From contig NC_092656.1 in the NCBI RefSeq assembly GCF_032118995.1, forward strand, positions 9,119,761 to 9,183,760: a stretch of DNA of 64,000 nt, read 5' to 3'. The position numbers were made by a program, and so were the translations under genes. This stretch comes from Asterias amurensis. Taxonomy: Eukaryota > Echinodermata > Asteroidea > Forcipulatida > Asteriidae. Positions 9,601 through 21,600 of the stretch are shown here, piece after piece (position 1 is the first letter of the stretch; every line of letters starts with the position of its first letter). The notes beneath the pieces were generated by a model. That model made no database searches and had not been told where the DNA came from. It saw only the letters and a program-made list of their open reading frames with translations.

Positions 9601-12600
9601 TATGCTTATTCTGTGCTATGAACTCATTGCAAATTCAGTTTCCAAAAAAAAAATACATCATTAGCCCATTTGGAGGTCTTTGACAGGCTAGACTTGTGGA
9701 CAAGTCGTTAAATCAGCCCCACGCGGTAAAGATAGTCGAGTTGTAGTGGTGCTCTCACGAGATCACTGCTCTCGCGCGAACTGCTGGCTCCCCGATTTCT
9801 ACTCCTGATTAATGATTCCTCATTACTGCATGGGGCCGATTTAACACGCCGTGACTGATGCCACGCTCACCATGTTGGTGGTCATTAGGTTTACGTGTAA
9901 ACGCCACGTGGCCTAAAATGCGCACTTCACTGAAAAACATACATTCTATTTCTATGGTCAATACGCACAAATTTACCACAACTTTACAGTGTTGTAGCAT
10001 TGTGTCCGCCATACCTCAAAAAGGCTTATTAACAGGCAAGCATGCCTCCTGTCCTTCCCCCCCCCCCCAATGATGCAGCTTGTCGACAAAGAAAAGCCAG
10101 TTACAAAATGTCAGTTGAATAGGTCTTGTTTTAGTTCAAATTGCAGGCTTGTCTTCAAGGCAGTGGACACTACTGGTAATTACTCAAAGTAATTATTAGC
10201 ATAAAACCTGACTTGGTAACGAGCAATGGGGAAAGGTTGATAGTATACAAAACAATGTGAGAAACAGCTCCCTCTGAAGTAATGTAGTTTTCGAGAAAGA
10301 AGTAATTTTCCACAAATTTGATTTCGGGGCTCAGAATTAGATTTTGAGGTCTCGAAATCAAGCATCTAAAAGCACACAACTTCGTGTGACAAGGGTGCTT
10401 TTTCTTTCATAGATATCTTGAAACTTCAACGGCCAATTGAGCTCAAATTTTCACAGGTTTGTTATTTTAAGCATATTATTTAGATACACCAAGTGAGAAG
10501 ACTGGTCTTTGACAATGACCAATAGTGTCCAGTGTCTTTAAATTAATTGCCAATTTAACTATTAACACTTGCAGGTACATGCATCATTTGTTTATGTATG
10601 CTCATAAAATAGTCTATGTTTATTTTTTTCCTACTTACTTATTTCATTTCACAAAAAGAAATGTTCAGTTTTTCTTTATGGGAAAGAAAACTGTGATTGG
10701 GAAAAATCCAAGCAATCAGGTTGGGACTGAAAACCCAATCCACATGCACTTAAAGGAACATGTTGCCTTGGATCGGTCGAGTTGGTCTTTGAAAAGCGTT
10801 CGTAACCGTTTTTTATAAAATGCATAGGTAGAAAGATGTTGTAAAAGTAGAAACAATACTCAACACAAACATGCCTCGAAATTGAACGGTTTTCCTTTTA
10901 CCTCGTCGACTATTACGGTCGGCCATTTATGGGAGTCAAGTTTTTGACTCCCATAAATGGCCGACCATGTTAGTTCGCACAGTAAAAGGAAAACCAGGCA
11001 ATTTCGAGGCAAACTTGTGTGGATCATTGTATTCTACTTTTAAAACATCTTTCCAACCATATGCATTTTAATTTTTTTTTGTTACAAACGCTTTTTATAG
11101 ACCAACTCGCCCGAACCAAGGCAACGTGTTCCTTTAACTTCCGGGAGACAGAATTTAATTTGAGGCTATCACCTCGTCTGGCCCAGTGTCCCCCAAACTA
11201 AGGTCGGCAGTGTTGTCAAATGTCAAATGCTGAATATCATTGCTGTTTAAGGGCACTGGACAGCTTGGGTTAGTGTCAGAGACCAGTCTTCTCACTTGGT
11301 GTATCCAAATATACTATATGCATCAACATAATAACAAATCTGTGAAAATTTGGACTCGATTGGTCATCAAAGTTGCAAGAGAATGATAGAAAAAACACCC
11401 TTGTTGCACAAATTTGTGTCCTTTCAGACACCTAAAAAAGTTTTCAGGCCTGAAGTCTAGTAATATTTGAGTGAGAAATTACCTCTTTCTCAAAAACTAC
11501 GCTACTACAGAGGGAGTCGTTTCTCACAATGTTTGTTTTTACTATCAAGTATTATAAACCACTTCGGAAAGTGACTTAGTAAATTGTTAATGAAAAATTG
11601 ACTAGAGTGGGACTCGAACCAATGACCTCCCGATTAAAGTGCCGGTGCTCTATCAACTAAGCTATCGGTCTCCCTAATTTTTCAATATCTTTATTCGCTT
11701 GTGCCAGTCAGAAGCTATACAACTGTTAACTGCAGTGTAGCCAGGGATCACACCCAAATTATGGTACAACCTGGGAAGCGGTAACCAGGGGATCACCTTA
11801 AGAGGATGCGAATTTTTCTTCAGATACAAAATGTTATTAACCACAATTTTTTTACTATCACAATGTTTTATATTATAAACCGCTCTCGATTGCTCGTTAC
11901 AATTAACTTCTTATCTTCCCGTCCACATCCGTGCATCCACTACACTGGACTCATTTAAAACTGCTCTCAAAACACACTTATTTAAATCCACCTCAGCTTG
12001 TTCAGTTTCAGCTATATCATCCCACTTAAAATTGTAATTTTTGTTTGTCATCGTACACTTCTTGGTCTTTATTTAGTGCATTTAATTACTCCTATGTTTC
12101 AGCGCTTAGAAACCCTGTATTAAAGCAATCGCACAGCATCAGTAAACAGTTTTGTTCAACACAATGTCCAAAGGCCCACACTTCGTGTATCACAATTTGT
12201 ATTTTAAAATAACAAACCTCTGAAAATTTAGGCTCAATTGGTCACCAGAGTCGAGAGAAAATAAGGTGAACACCCACCCTTGTTTCCGCACATTTCGCCA
12301 TGTCATGACATGTGTTTAAAATAAATCCGCTATTCTCGATGTGTTTTAAAATGTTTTCTCAAAAAGTAAAGCATTTCATGGAATAATATTTCAAGGGAAG
12401 TCTTTCACCATTACCTTGTAAGTTATTTGTAAATCTGTGAATTGTTAATGTTTGTTCTGTTCAGAAAGTGTTTAGCTGTAGGATCACTTCAATCAGCATC
12501 ATGCCAATCAGGGAAAACCAAATGAATTCATCCGTGATGAATCCACCTCATCAGAAAAGCCAGATTGAAGGGTAGAATTTTATTTTGAGTATGAAGATGT

Positions 12601-15600
12601 TGTTTGCAAAAGCTAACTAAATTGTTATTTTCAAACTCGGCTCTATCCCTGATGGTTCAACACAAACACTTCAACCTGTGCACGTGGCCCCTCAGGCAAG
12701 GAGACAGGAAATTACTTGTTGAAGGCAAAACGCTACAAATGAAATCGGCAGACATGGTTTTCCTTTTTGCATTCACCATTTTATAAAACTTATCACGTGA
12801 AAGAAAGTTTACAACAAAAGGGAGACTGCCATCATCGTGGTTAGATACGTACAGCTCAGTTAGTAGAGCGCTGGCACGTTAAAGGCACTGGACACTATTG
12901 GTAATTGTCAAATACCAGTCTTCTCACTTGGTGTTTCTCAACATATGCATAAAATAACAAACCTGTGAAAATTTGAGCTCAATTGGTCATCGAAGTTGCG
13001 AGATAATAGTGAAAGAAAAAACAGCCTAGTCACACAAAGTTGTGTGCTTTCAGATGCTTGATTTCGAGACCTCAAATTCTAAATCTGAGGTCTCGAAATC
13101 AAATACGTGGAAAATTACTTCTTTCGCGAAAACTATGCCACTCCAGAGGGAGCCGTTGCTCACAACGTTTTAAACTATCAACCTCTCCCCATTACTCGTT
13201 ACCAAGTAAGGTTTTATGCTAATAATTAGTTTGAGTAATAACCATTAGTGTCCACTGCCTTTAATCTGGGTTGCAGGTTCATGTTATGCTCTAGAGATTT
13301 TTTCTTTGTTCGAAAAAAAAAAATCACAAAATATTACGTGGTTTTCGTTGTTCTACTTGTGATTGTTAATGTTAATTTATTTCAGCTAGTATCCCAGCCT
13401 ACTGGGGTCAAAAATAAAATTTGTTGTCAAGTGAAGTTATGTAAAAGTAAGCTTATTATAAATTTGTGTAAGTATTCAAACAAATGTGACAGAGTTATTG
13501 AAAACTAGAAGCGTCTCGGTCAGGGTATAGGACTGCAGTCTAAAAAAAAACCCCAAACAATATCTGGTAAATGGGAAATAGCTGCAATGCATAGGCTCCC
13601 CTGCAAAAGGAAATTTGATCTTTGTTTAGTACAAATCATCACCATAATAACTATCTTAATGTTAGGCTTGGTTCAAGTCAGGTCTCATGCTAATCGATTT
13701 AGTAATATATGAGCCCTCTAGTGTCAATTAATTGCCAATCCAGTGAGTTTTGGATCCAAAACTCACTTTTGATTAGACTGGTTCCCTGTCCTTACCGGCG
13801 AGGATATGGACAGGTAGTTTTAAAGGGCAATGGACACTATTGGTAATTACTCAAAATAATTATTAGCATAAAACCTTTCTTGTAACGAGTAATGGGGAGA
13901 GGTTGATAGTATAAAACATTTTGAGAAACGGCTCCCTCTGAAGTGACATAGTTTTTGTGAAAGAAGTAATTTTTCCCTAAATTTGATTTTGAGACCTCAG
14001 ATTCAGAATTTGAGGTCTCGAAATCAAGCATCTGAAAGCAAACAACCTCGTGTGACAAGGGTGTTGTTTCTTTCATTGATATCTTGAACTTCGACGACCG
14101 ATTCAGCTCAAATTTTCACAGGTTTGGGACGGTTATTTATATGCATGTTGAAATACACCAAGTGAGAAGACTGGTCTTTGACAATTACCAATAGTGTCCA
14201 GTGTCTTTTAAGAACCAGCGAATATAATGTACGTGATACAGTAAATGTACATCAACATAACAATGTTTTATATTTAAGAACTGACTCCGCATAGTACACA
14301 TGATCCTATAAGCTAGTAATAGTCCCAGCCTAATTTCTATACCATTCGCCCGGGTAATAGTTAAAAAGCTGGACAGTACTTTTCAGAACTGAGAAGTCTC
14401 CCGAACCCCCAAACATCTACTCTGCGGTAGTAGAATAAAGCAAGACAGTTCTCTAAGAGCAAACTCTACCTGGATGCCTGGCAAGTAGATACACACATGG
14501 TGTTACATGTACATTTATACATCACCATGCAATGCCTCAAATCCTATATAATGTTTTATATGTAAATATGCAAGTTTAATTTGACTGTGAAATGAAGGCG
14601 AGATCAATGGTACATCCGCACCAGGTGACTGCGGCCAGAATATTGACGCGGGCTCAAGACCTGTGCACTCTGTGGCGTAACTTACGAGCCTCAAAATATG
14701 ATGTCAGATGTCCAGGCTAACTATCGATAAGAGAGTTGATTGGCACATTCCTTTGGGAATGATGAGGACTAGGGCAAAGTAGTAGAATAAAATGGGTCAT
14801 TCCACCAAGTTTGGAAACACTTTTTGACATTTGTATGACGTGTGCATGATTTCAGTCCTACTCCATTTCTGCTGTATTTAACTACTGACGATCACAAAAA
14901 CGAATTTGCCTGGTACCATTTGTTTCTTGCAATTAGTGCACGAAGTGAATTTGCACAATAATGTATTTGAGCGTTGAAAAATTTGAAAAAATGTTTTCTT
15001 GTGGAGTGCATGCAGTGAATTTTAGGCGAACAAGGACTCAACAAAAGTCAGACTTGGGTCAAGTCTAAGATCAACACTGGAAGGTCATTGAAGGCCACTG
15101 CTTACAGTGAACAAGAAGGCCATTTGAAATTCAAAAAAGACTTTGGAACATGGTCCGATTTTAAAAATCAAGATATTATAATTAATGAATTAATATCCTG
15201 AAGCTCTCAACAATTATCGACCGGTGTCAAATCTATCATACTTGTCTAAGATAATTGAGCGGGTTGTTTTTTCTAGAGTTTCTGAATATCTTCTCGGTAA
15301 TGACCTTTTCGATAACCGTCAATCTGCCTACCGTCCACTGCACAGCGTTGAGACTCTCCTTGTTAATGTCTCTGACCATATACTCAATGAAATGGATGGT
15401 GGAAATATTACTGCTTTACTTCTTCTGGACCTTTCTTCCGCTTTCGATACGGTGAACCATAAGATCTTACTTCATACTCTTCAATCTCTTGGTATTACTG
15501 GACAGGCATATAAATGGTTTGAGTCTTATATAAGTAATCGTTCTCAGATTGTATGTATTAATGATTGTAAATCTGATTCTATGCCTGTTACTTGTGGTGT

Positions 15601-18600
15601 TCCGCAGGGATCTGTCGGTGGTCCTACATTGTTTTCCATATATCTCAGCGGTATAAAGAGCATTCTTCAACGTCACTCTGTCAAATATCATTGTTACGCA
15701 GATGACATTCAGTTATACGTTTCTTTTCCCCCAAGTCAAAGTCAGGCACTTTGTTCCATTCACAATCTTGAATCTTGTGTGGAGGATATTTGTAGCTGGT
15801 TGAGTGTGTACTCTCTTAAATTGAATTGTGCTAAGTCTGAGTTTCTATTATTTGGTTCTAAGGTTCAATTAGATAAGATCGATGTTACTTCTTTCAAGAT
15901 TGCTGATTCTGTGATTCCTCTCTCTCATTCTTGCAGAAATCTTGGTATAACTTTCGATTGTACAATGTCTATGTCAGGTCATATATCCAATGTGTGTAAA
16001 TCTGTTCGTTACCAGTTGAGAAATGTTGGCTTGATCCGCAAATACCTGACCCGTCCAGCCACTGAGAAAATAGTACATGCTCTCATTTCGTCTCGGCTGG
16101 ATTTCGGTAATGGTCTTCTTTTTCACTTACCCCAAACTCAACTTTCTAAACTACAAAAATTACAAAACGCAGCTGCTCGCATTGTCACTCTTACCAGGAA
16201 ACACACTCACATTACACCAGTTCTGAAGTAACTTCACTGGCTACCAGTCGAATCTCGTATTACTTTCAAACTTCTGTTGCTTATCTTTCATTGCATTAAT
16301 GGTTCTGCTCCTATATATAACATTTCTTTGGTTAAAGCTTATACTCCTGTGCGATCTCTCCGATCTTCCAATACATGCATGCTACAGGTTACTAAGAGTA
16401 GCAAGTCATGGGGCGATAGGTCTTTTTCCCATGCTGGACCCACACTCTGGAATGACTTGCCTCTACAAATCCGCAATATTTCTAACATCAATACTTTCAA
16501 GGTTAAGTTGAAAACCACTTTGTTTAATCTCGCCTATATGTAACTGGTATATTTGTCTTATTGTCCTTGCTGTGTGTGGTTCCCCCTCCTGTGCGCCTTG
16601 AGCACCTCATTTTGGTGGATTTTGGCGCCCTATAAATATTCTTTATTATTATTATTATTATTATTACACCACAAGGGATACTGACTAGGTAGATTTAATT
16701 AATTTGGGGTTGAACAAAGACAAACTTACTCAAGATTTGAGTAAACAGGCCAAGAATTTGACCCCACCTCCAATTATGGCAGTGTGCAGCCGGGGACTAC
16801 GACAGCCCCATCAAACGACCTCTACTTGCCGTTCGATGCCTAGAAATAGCAAGTCCTTTAGTCTAACCACTTGACCACAGTGATTGATTAAGCTTGGTGC
16901 ACCTCATACTTGATAGCTGTCCCCCCCTCCTACCCCTCTCGGGACTTAAAAACCAAAACAATATTAGCATGATCGTTACCTGGTTTGACGCATCTCTGAC
17001 AATCCTTGCAATGCTTATACGTGCTGCCATCTTTGGACGTGCAGCTGTTGCATTGAGTACAGTGTAAATTCTCCTCTGCTACGTAGCGTTTACACGCTTT
17101 ACAAAACCTGCCGTTGGATTGAGAAAAGATTACGGTGTAACAACGGTGTAATATTTGGTGTTACCGATACACTGGTATATATGAAGCACTCTGTACTTTC
17201 CTTCCCCCTACTGTGCATACTACATGGACCAGTGGGCGATCGAATACTGCGAGGATACTCGGCACCATGTGGTTTGTGCATCGTGTTTTCAATTGTTTTA
17301 CGTGTTTTCTGAAACGAATGACAGCAATTCAGGTCCCGATCACGGCCAAATTAAATCTAGCAAGTATCTAGAATTGTCAAACTTACTATTTTAAGAGCTT
17401 TAGTAAAAGTTTTCTGTGGGATTTTGCCACTGAACCCTCATTTATATGTATGTGAAAAGGAATAATTTTTTGACTCGCCCGATGGGCTAGTGAGAAAGGG
17501 TTTTCACTCGCCCGACGTTATTTTCACTCGCATTTGGCGGCGATCGGGTGACCGCTAATTTCAAACCCTGGGGTTGTGCTGACAACAAATTTGCTCCCAG
17601 CGACCACGTGACTAAAGACAACAGGTCCTTCCATGTCATAACTCTCTCAATGCATACCTCTAGTGATTTACCCCAGTAGTGTAGTCAGTAAGGAATTCAC
17701 AAGGACGCAGAGAAGTTAGTTAACAGTATGCTATCGTGTTCACTTCATGTCATGTAATCATCTCTACCATCCAAGATGGCGTAACCCCAAAACCCCTTAA
17801 CACTAGAGGGCGCACTTGTATTTAACCCCCAAAAATAAAAAAATAAAGATGGGTTTAAGAACGAACCTGTAGCCTTCATCGAGAGGAAGATGGATTTCCG
17901 AGGGTTGAAGATTGGTGAAGACTCTGACAGGGGAGCCTTTCTTACGAGCCTTCTTCTTATTGCTCTGGAACAAGGGGTGATTATCATAGTCAACCTGCAT
18001 GGCAAGAGAACAAGCACAAAATTAAGGTCCTCATTCCCTAGATTTGTAGTGGCCATCCAAAGGGGAGGCTTGGTCACCCACAGAAAAAGCTTGGGGCTCC
18101 CAAGGGAAAACTTGAGGCACCTAAAGGGGAGACTTAGAGACTTATTGTATATCATTTTCGTAATCTTTTGCAATTTTTACTGTCATGCGAACAGGCTGGT
18201 CCTGGAGAGAGCACAATATAAGAATTATCATTACTTAGGGCACCCAGAGGGGAGGCTCGGAGCACCCAAATAAAAGGCTTGGGCACCCAAAGTAAGGCTT
18301 GTGGCACCCCTTAGAGCAGCCAAATGGGAGGCTGTGGCACCCAAAGAAGCTTAAGGCAAGCAAAGGGGAGGCTTGGGCAACAAAAAGCCTTGAGCCACCC
18401 AAAGGGAAGGCTTGGGCACCTGAAGGAAAGGCTTCAGACACCCAAAGGGGAGGTTTGAGGCACCCAAAGGGTAGGATTGGGGTATCCAAAGGGAGGCTTG
18501 TGCACCCGAAGGGGCTTGAGGCAAGCAAAGGGGAGGCTTGGGGCAACAAAAAAAGCCTTGAAGAACCTAAAGGGGAGGCTTGGGGCACCCAAAGGGGAGG

Positions 18601-21600
18601 CTTGGGCACCTGAAGGAAAGGCTTAAGACAACCAAAGGGGAGGTTTAAGGCACCCGAAGAGGAGGGTTGGCGTACCCAACGGGAGGCTTGGGCACCCGAA
18701 GGGGCTTGAGGCAAGCAAAGAGGAGGCTTGGGGCACACAAAGAGGAGGCTTGGGGCACACACAGAGGAGGCTTGGGGCACACAAAGAAGAGGCTTGGGGC
18801 ACACAAAGAGGAGGCTTGGGGCACACAAAGAGGAGGCTTGGAGCACCCAAAGGGGAGGCTTGGGGCAACAAAAAAAAGGCTTGAGCCACCCAAAGGGTAG
18901 GTTTGAGGCACCCAAAGGGGAAGATTGGGGTATCCAAAGGAGAGGTTTGAGGCACCCAAATGGAAGGCTTACAAAGGCAGCGAGGGGAGGTTTGAGGCAC
19001 CCAAAGGGAAGGCTTAGGGCACCCAATAGGGGAGGTTTGGAGTAACCTAGATGTTTAAAGCAATGAAGTCTTCAAGAAATACAAACAACAACGTAGTTTA
19101 TTAACCCAAGGTGTACAAATCCTACCTTGTAGTCAAGCATTGTAAAAGAAGGAAAACTATCCAGAATTCTTTGTTCTAAGAAGTATGGGAAGATCCAAAT
19201 GAGTGGAAGCTTAGCTGTCGAGCCAAGGTCTGAAATACAGGAATAATAATAAAAACAAGTGATAATTGAGTTATTAGTTGAGTAAGAAAACCTCTCAAAA
19301 CCTACCTTATTTCAGAGTAAGCCTTATTTCACACATATAATACTAACAACAGCTCTCCATTCAATGGTTATTGCTGGTTACCATGTTACCAAGAAAGTTT
19401 TTATGCTAACAATTCTCTTTTGAGAAATAACCAATAGTGTTCTGTGCTTTTAAGGAACACCGTGTTTCAAGGGGTCATAGCTCCCTAGCAGTCCATCTGG
19501 CGATGCAGAAAGTCAAGGCTCAGTCTAGGGAGTCAGTACTTTCCCAAGGACCCAAGCAACAACAAAGTTCCATGGTGAAAGTTCCTTTTTTCCAAGTAAG
19601 TATTTTACGGCAATTAATTTTCGGAGTCTAGAAATCCCCACAGGTATACCCTCCCTGTTAAAATGAATAAACTATGCGGCAGAGAACTTTTTTGAAAATA
19701 CCCATTGTAGACCAGCAATGCACCTCATTCCACGTCTAATGCACACGTAACGAGTATGAGCGGAATGTATTTGGACGCAATTATATTTTGAACGATGATG
19801 ACCCTTTGCTGCTCTTACCTTGTAACCCCATTGTCCATCTTCCCATCATCCTCTGGATGACCTCAGCCAGGATCTCCACCCTGCCTCCGAAAGGAGGGTC
19901 AGTAACCATAACGATACCATTGCCATGGTTACGATGTAAAAAGTCCTCGCAGATAGTCCTGCTCTTTGCGCCGTCTAAGAAGTGATCGTTGAACATGTTG
20001 TAACGACAGAAGAGACTCGGCGGGTAGAACTGACCCTAAAATTGACAGAATTGTAAAATTTTTAACTCACGACACCCACAACCCAGCAGTCTGAGCAAAG
20101 TACATTGTGTCGCCCAGCATAGTTTTTCACCTTTTGAAATGAAATTTTCACATGTCTTTGTTATTGTTTTATTGTATACATGTTCATCTATAGGATTAAA
20201 ATATAGGATTAAAACAATCAAGCGTTTCCAAAAACCAATGGGTAAACTTTGGCTTATAGGGCTCCAGAAAATGCTTACATATCTATGGTCTATATCCAAC
20301 AACAGACTGCTGAGGTCTGATGATGCCTCAGACTGGATCATCTCATGTAATCTGCAATAAGAGAAAAACAAACATGGCGAGACGTCAAGATGGTTTTTAG
20401 GGTCTAGCTACCGGGTAACCTCGATAGTATAGTTGGTAAGACACTGCTCTAGAATTGCAAGGGTTGTGGGTTCGAATCCCACCCAAGTAACTTAGGGCTC
20501 GAGAAAGTTCTGAGTATACAGTGTTAACACACATCGGTGTATGGGTAAAAAAAAAAAAAAAAAAATTACTTTTTATCCCAATGCAAACTTAACATCACTT
20601 AAGATGGTTTTAGTAAAACATTAACAGCTACCAGTGACATGTGGGGTGTGTGGGGGGAGGGAGTGTACTTCTGAATGATTTGCTCAAGGTTTTCAATGGG
20701 CTTGGTTATTTGGCCCTTGAGAAAAAAAGTGGGAACATTTTATTATAGGGCTGACCCATGGTTTAAATCATCAAAAAAAGAAGGGGTTCACCCCGGTGTT
20801 CCTGGTTTGATTGGCAGCATAATGCGCCACAACATCTTGTAAACCATCACATGGTGCTATGTAAAATAGGTCTCATATTTCAAAAGTAGTTTCCCATACC
20901 TTGCAGGAAAATACTTCATGTTAAAGTGCCTTGAGCGTCACTGAGTGAAAGAAATGCGCATTATTTAAGAAGCCACTTTTATTATATTATTATTATTACC
21001 TTGGAGACCCAACACACAGCACTCTGTCATAACCAAGCCTCTTAATGGTGGAGATCAGAAACTCAGTGGCTGTTTTAGAGAACAAATATTGCTGCAAAAC
21101 AAAACAGAAGAAAAAAATGGTATATATCAACTTGACAATATGTGGAAAAGAACTAGGCCCAATTTCATTGCTTTGTTTACCGCAAGCAAAGAATCGGCCC
21201 TTACTGAAACACAGAATTCCCCGCTTACATCAAGGGTGTTTTACAGATTTACAGGAAATGTTTTTTCTTGTGAGCCCATGTGCTTAATCCACCTAACAAG
21301 GCAATCTCTGCATTCTAATTGTGCATAATTTGTCAACATCTACTCCGGATTCACACAACGGAGGAACCCTAAATTTTCACAGGTTCGTTATTTCTTGTAC
21401 ATGTATATTACTGATCACACAACAATGCATGAACATGTATAATACTTTTAACTATTGACCATTAATCCAGGCCTGGAATTACATTAAGGCAAAATGGAAC
21501 ATGGTCTCTGCTGCCCCTGGTGACGGCATTAGCGCCCCTTAGAACAGCTTCCCATAGACTTTAAACCTTATGGACCACTTATTTCTATACAATCATCACT

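Larger units (their letters stand above)
13765..14725 (+). repeat. Dispersed repeat carrying a TE-A insertion
   Basis: This is the partner of 6371-6640: GACTGGTTCCCTGTCCTTACC lies before, and GAACCAGCGAATAT, then GATCAATGGTACATCCG lie after the TE-A copy at 13820-14211. The half TE-P element (14405-14515) lies in its right part. Confidence 0.6.

Noticed and set aside
11590..11680. Functional tRNA-Lys gene on the minus strand
   Set aside because: The acceptor stem does not pair and the anticodon stem has mismatches; it is a SINE head.
18235..19026. 263-codon open frame rich in Pro/Leu/Trp on the minus strand, plus similar frames on both strands
   Set aside because: It is the translation of the 22-bp minisatellite; every frame stays open because the unit has no stop, and it lies within an intron of ZCCHC4.
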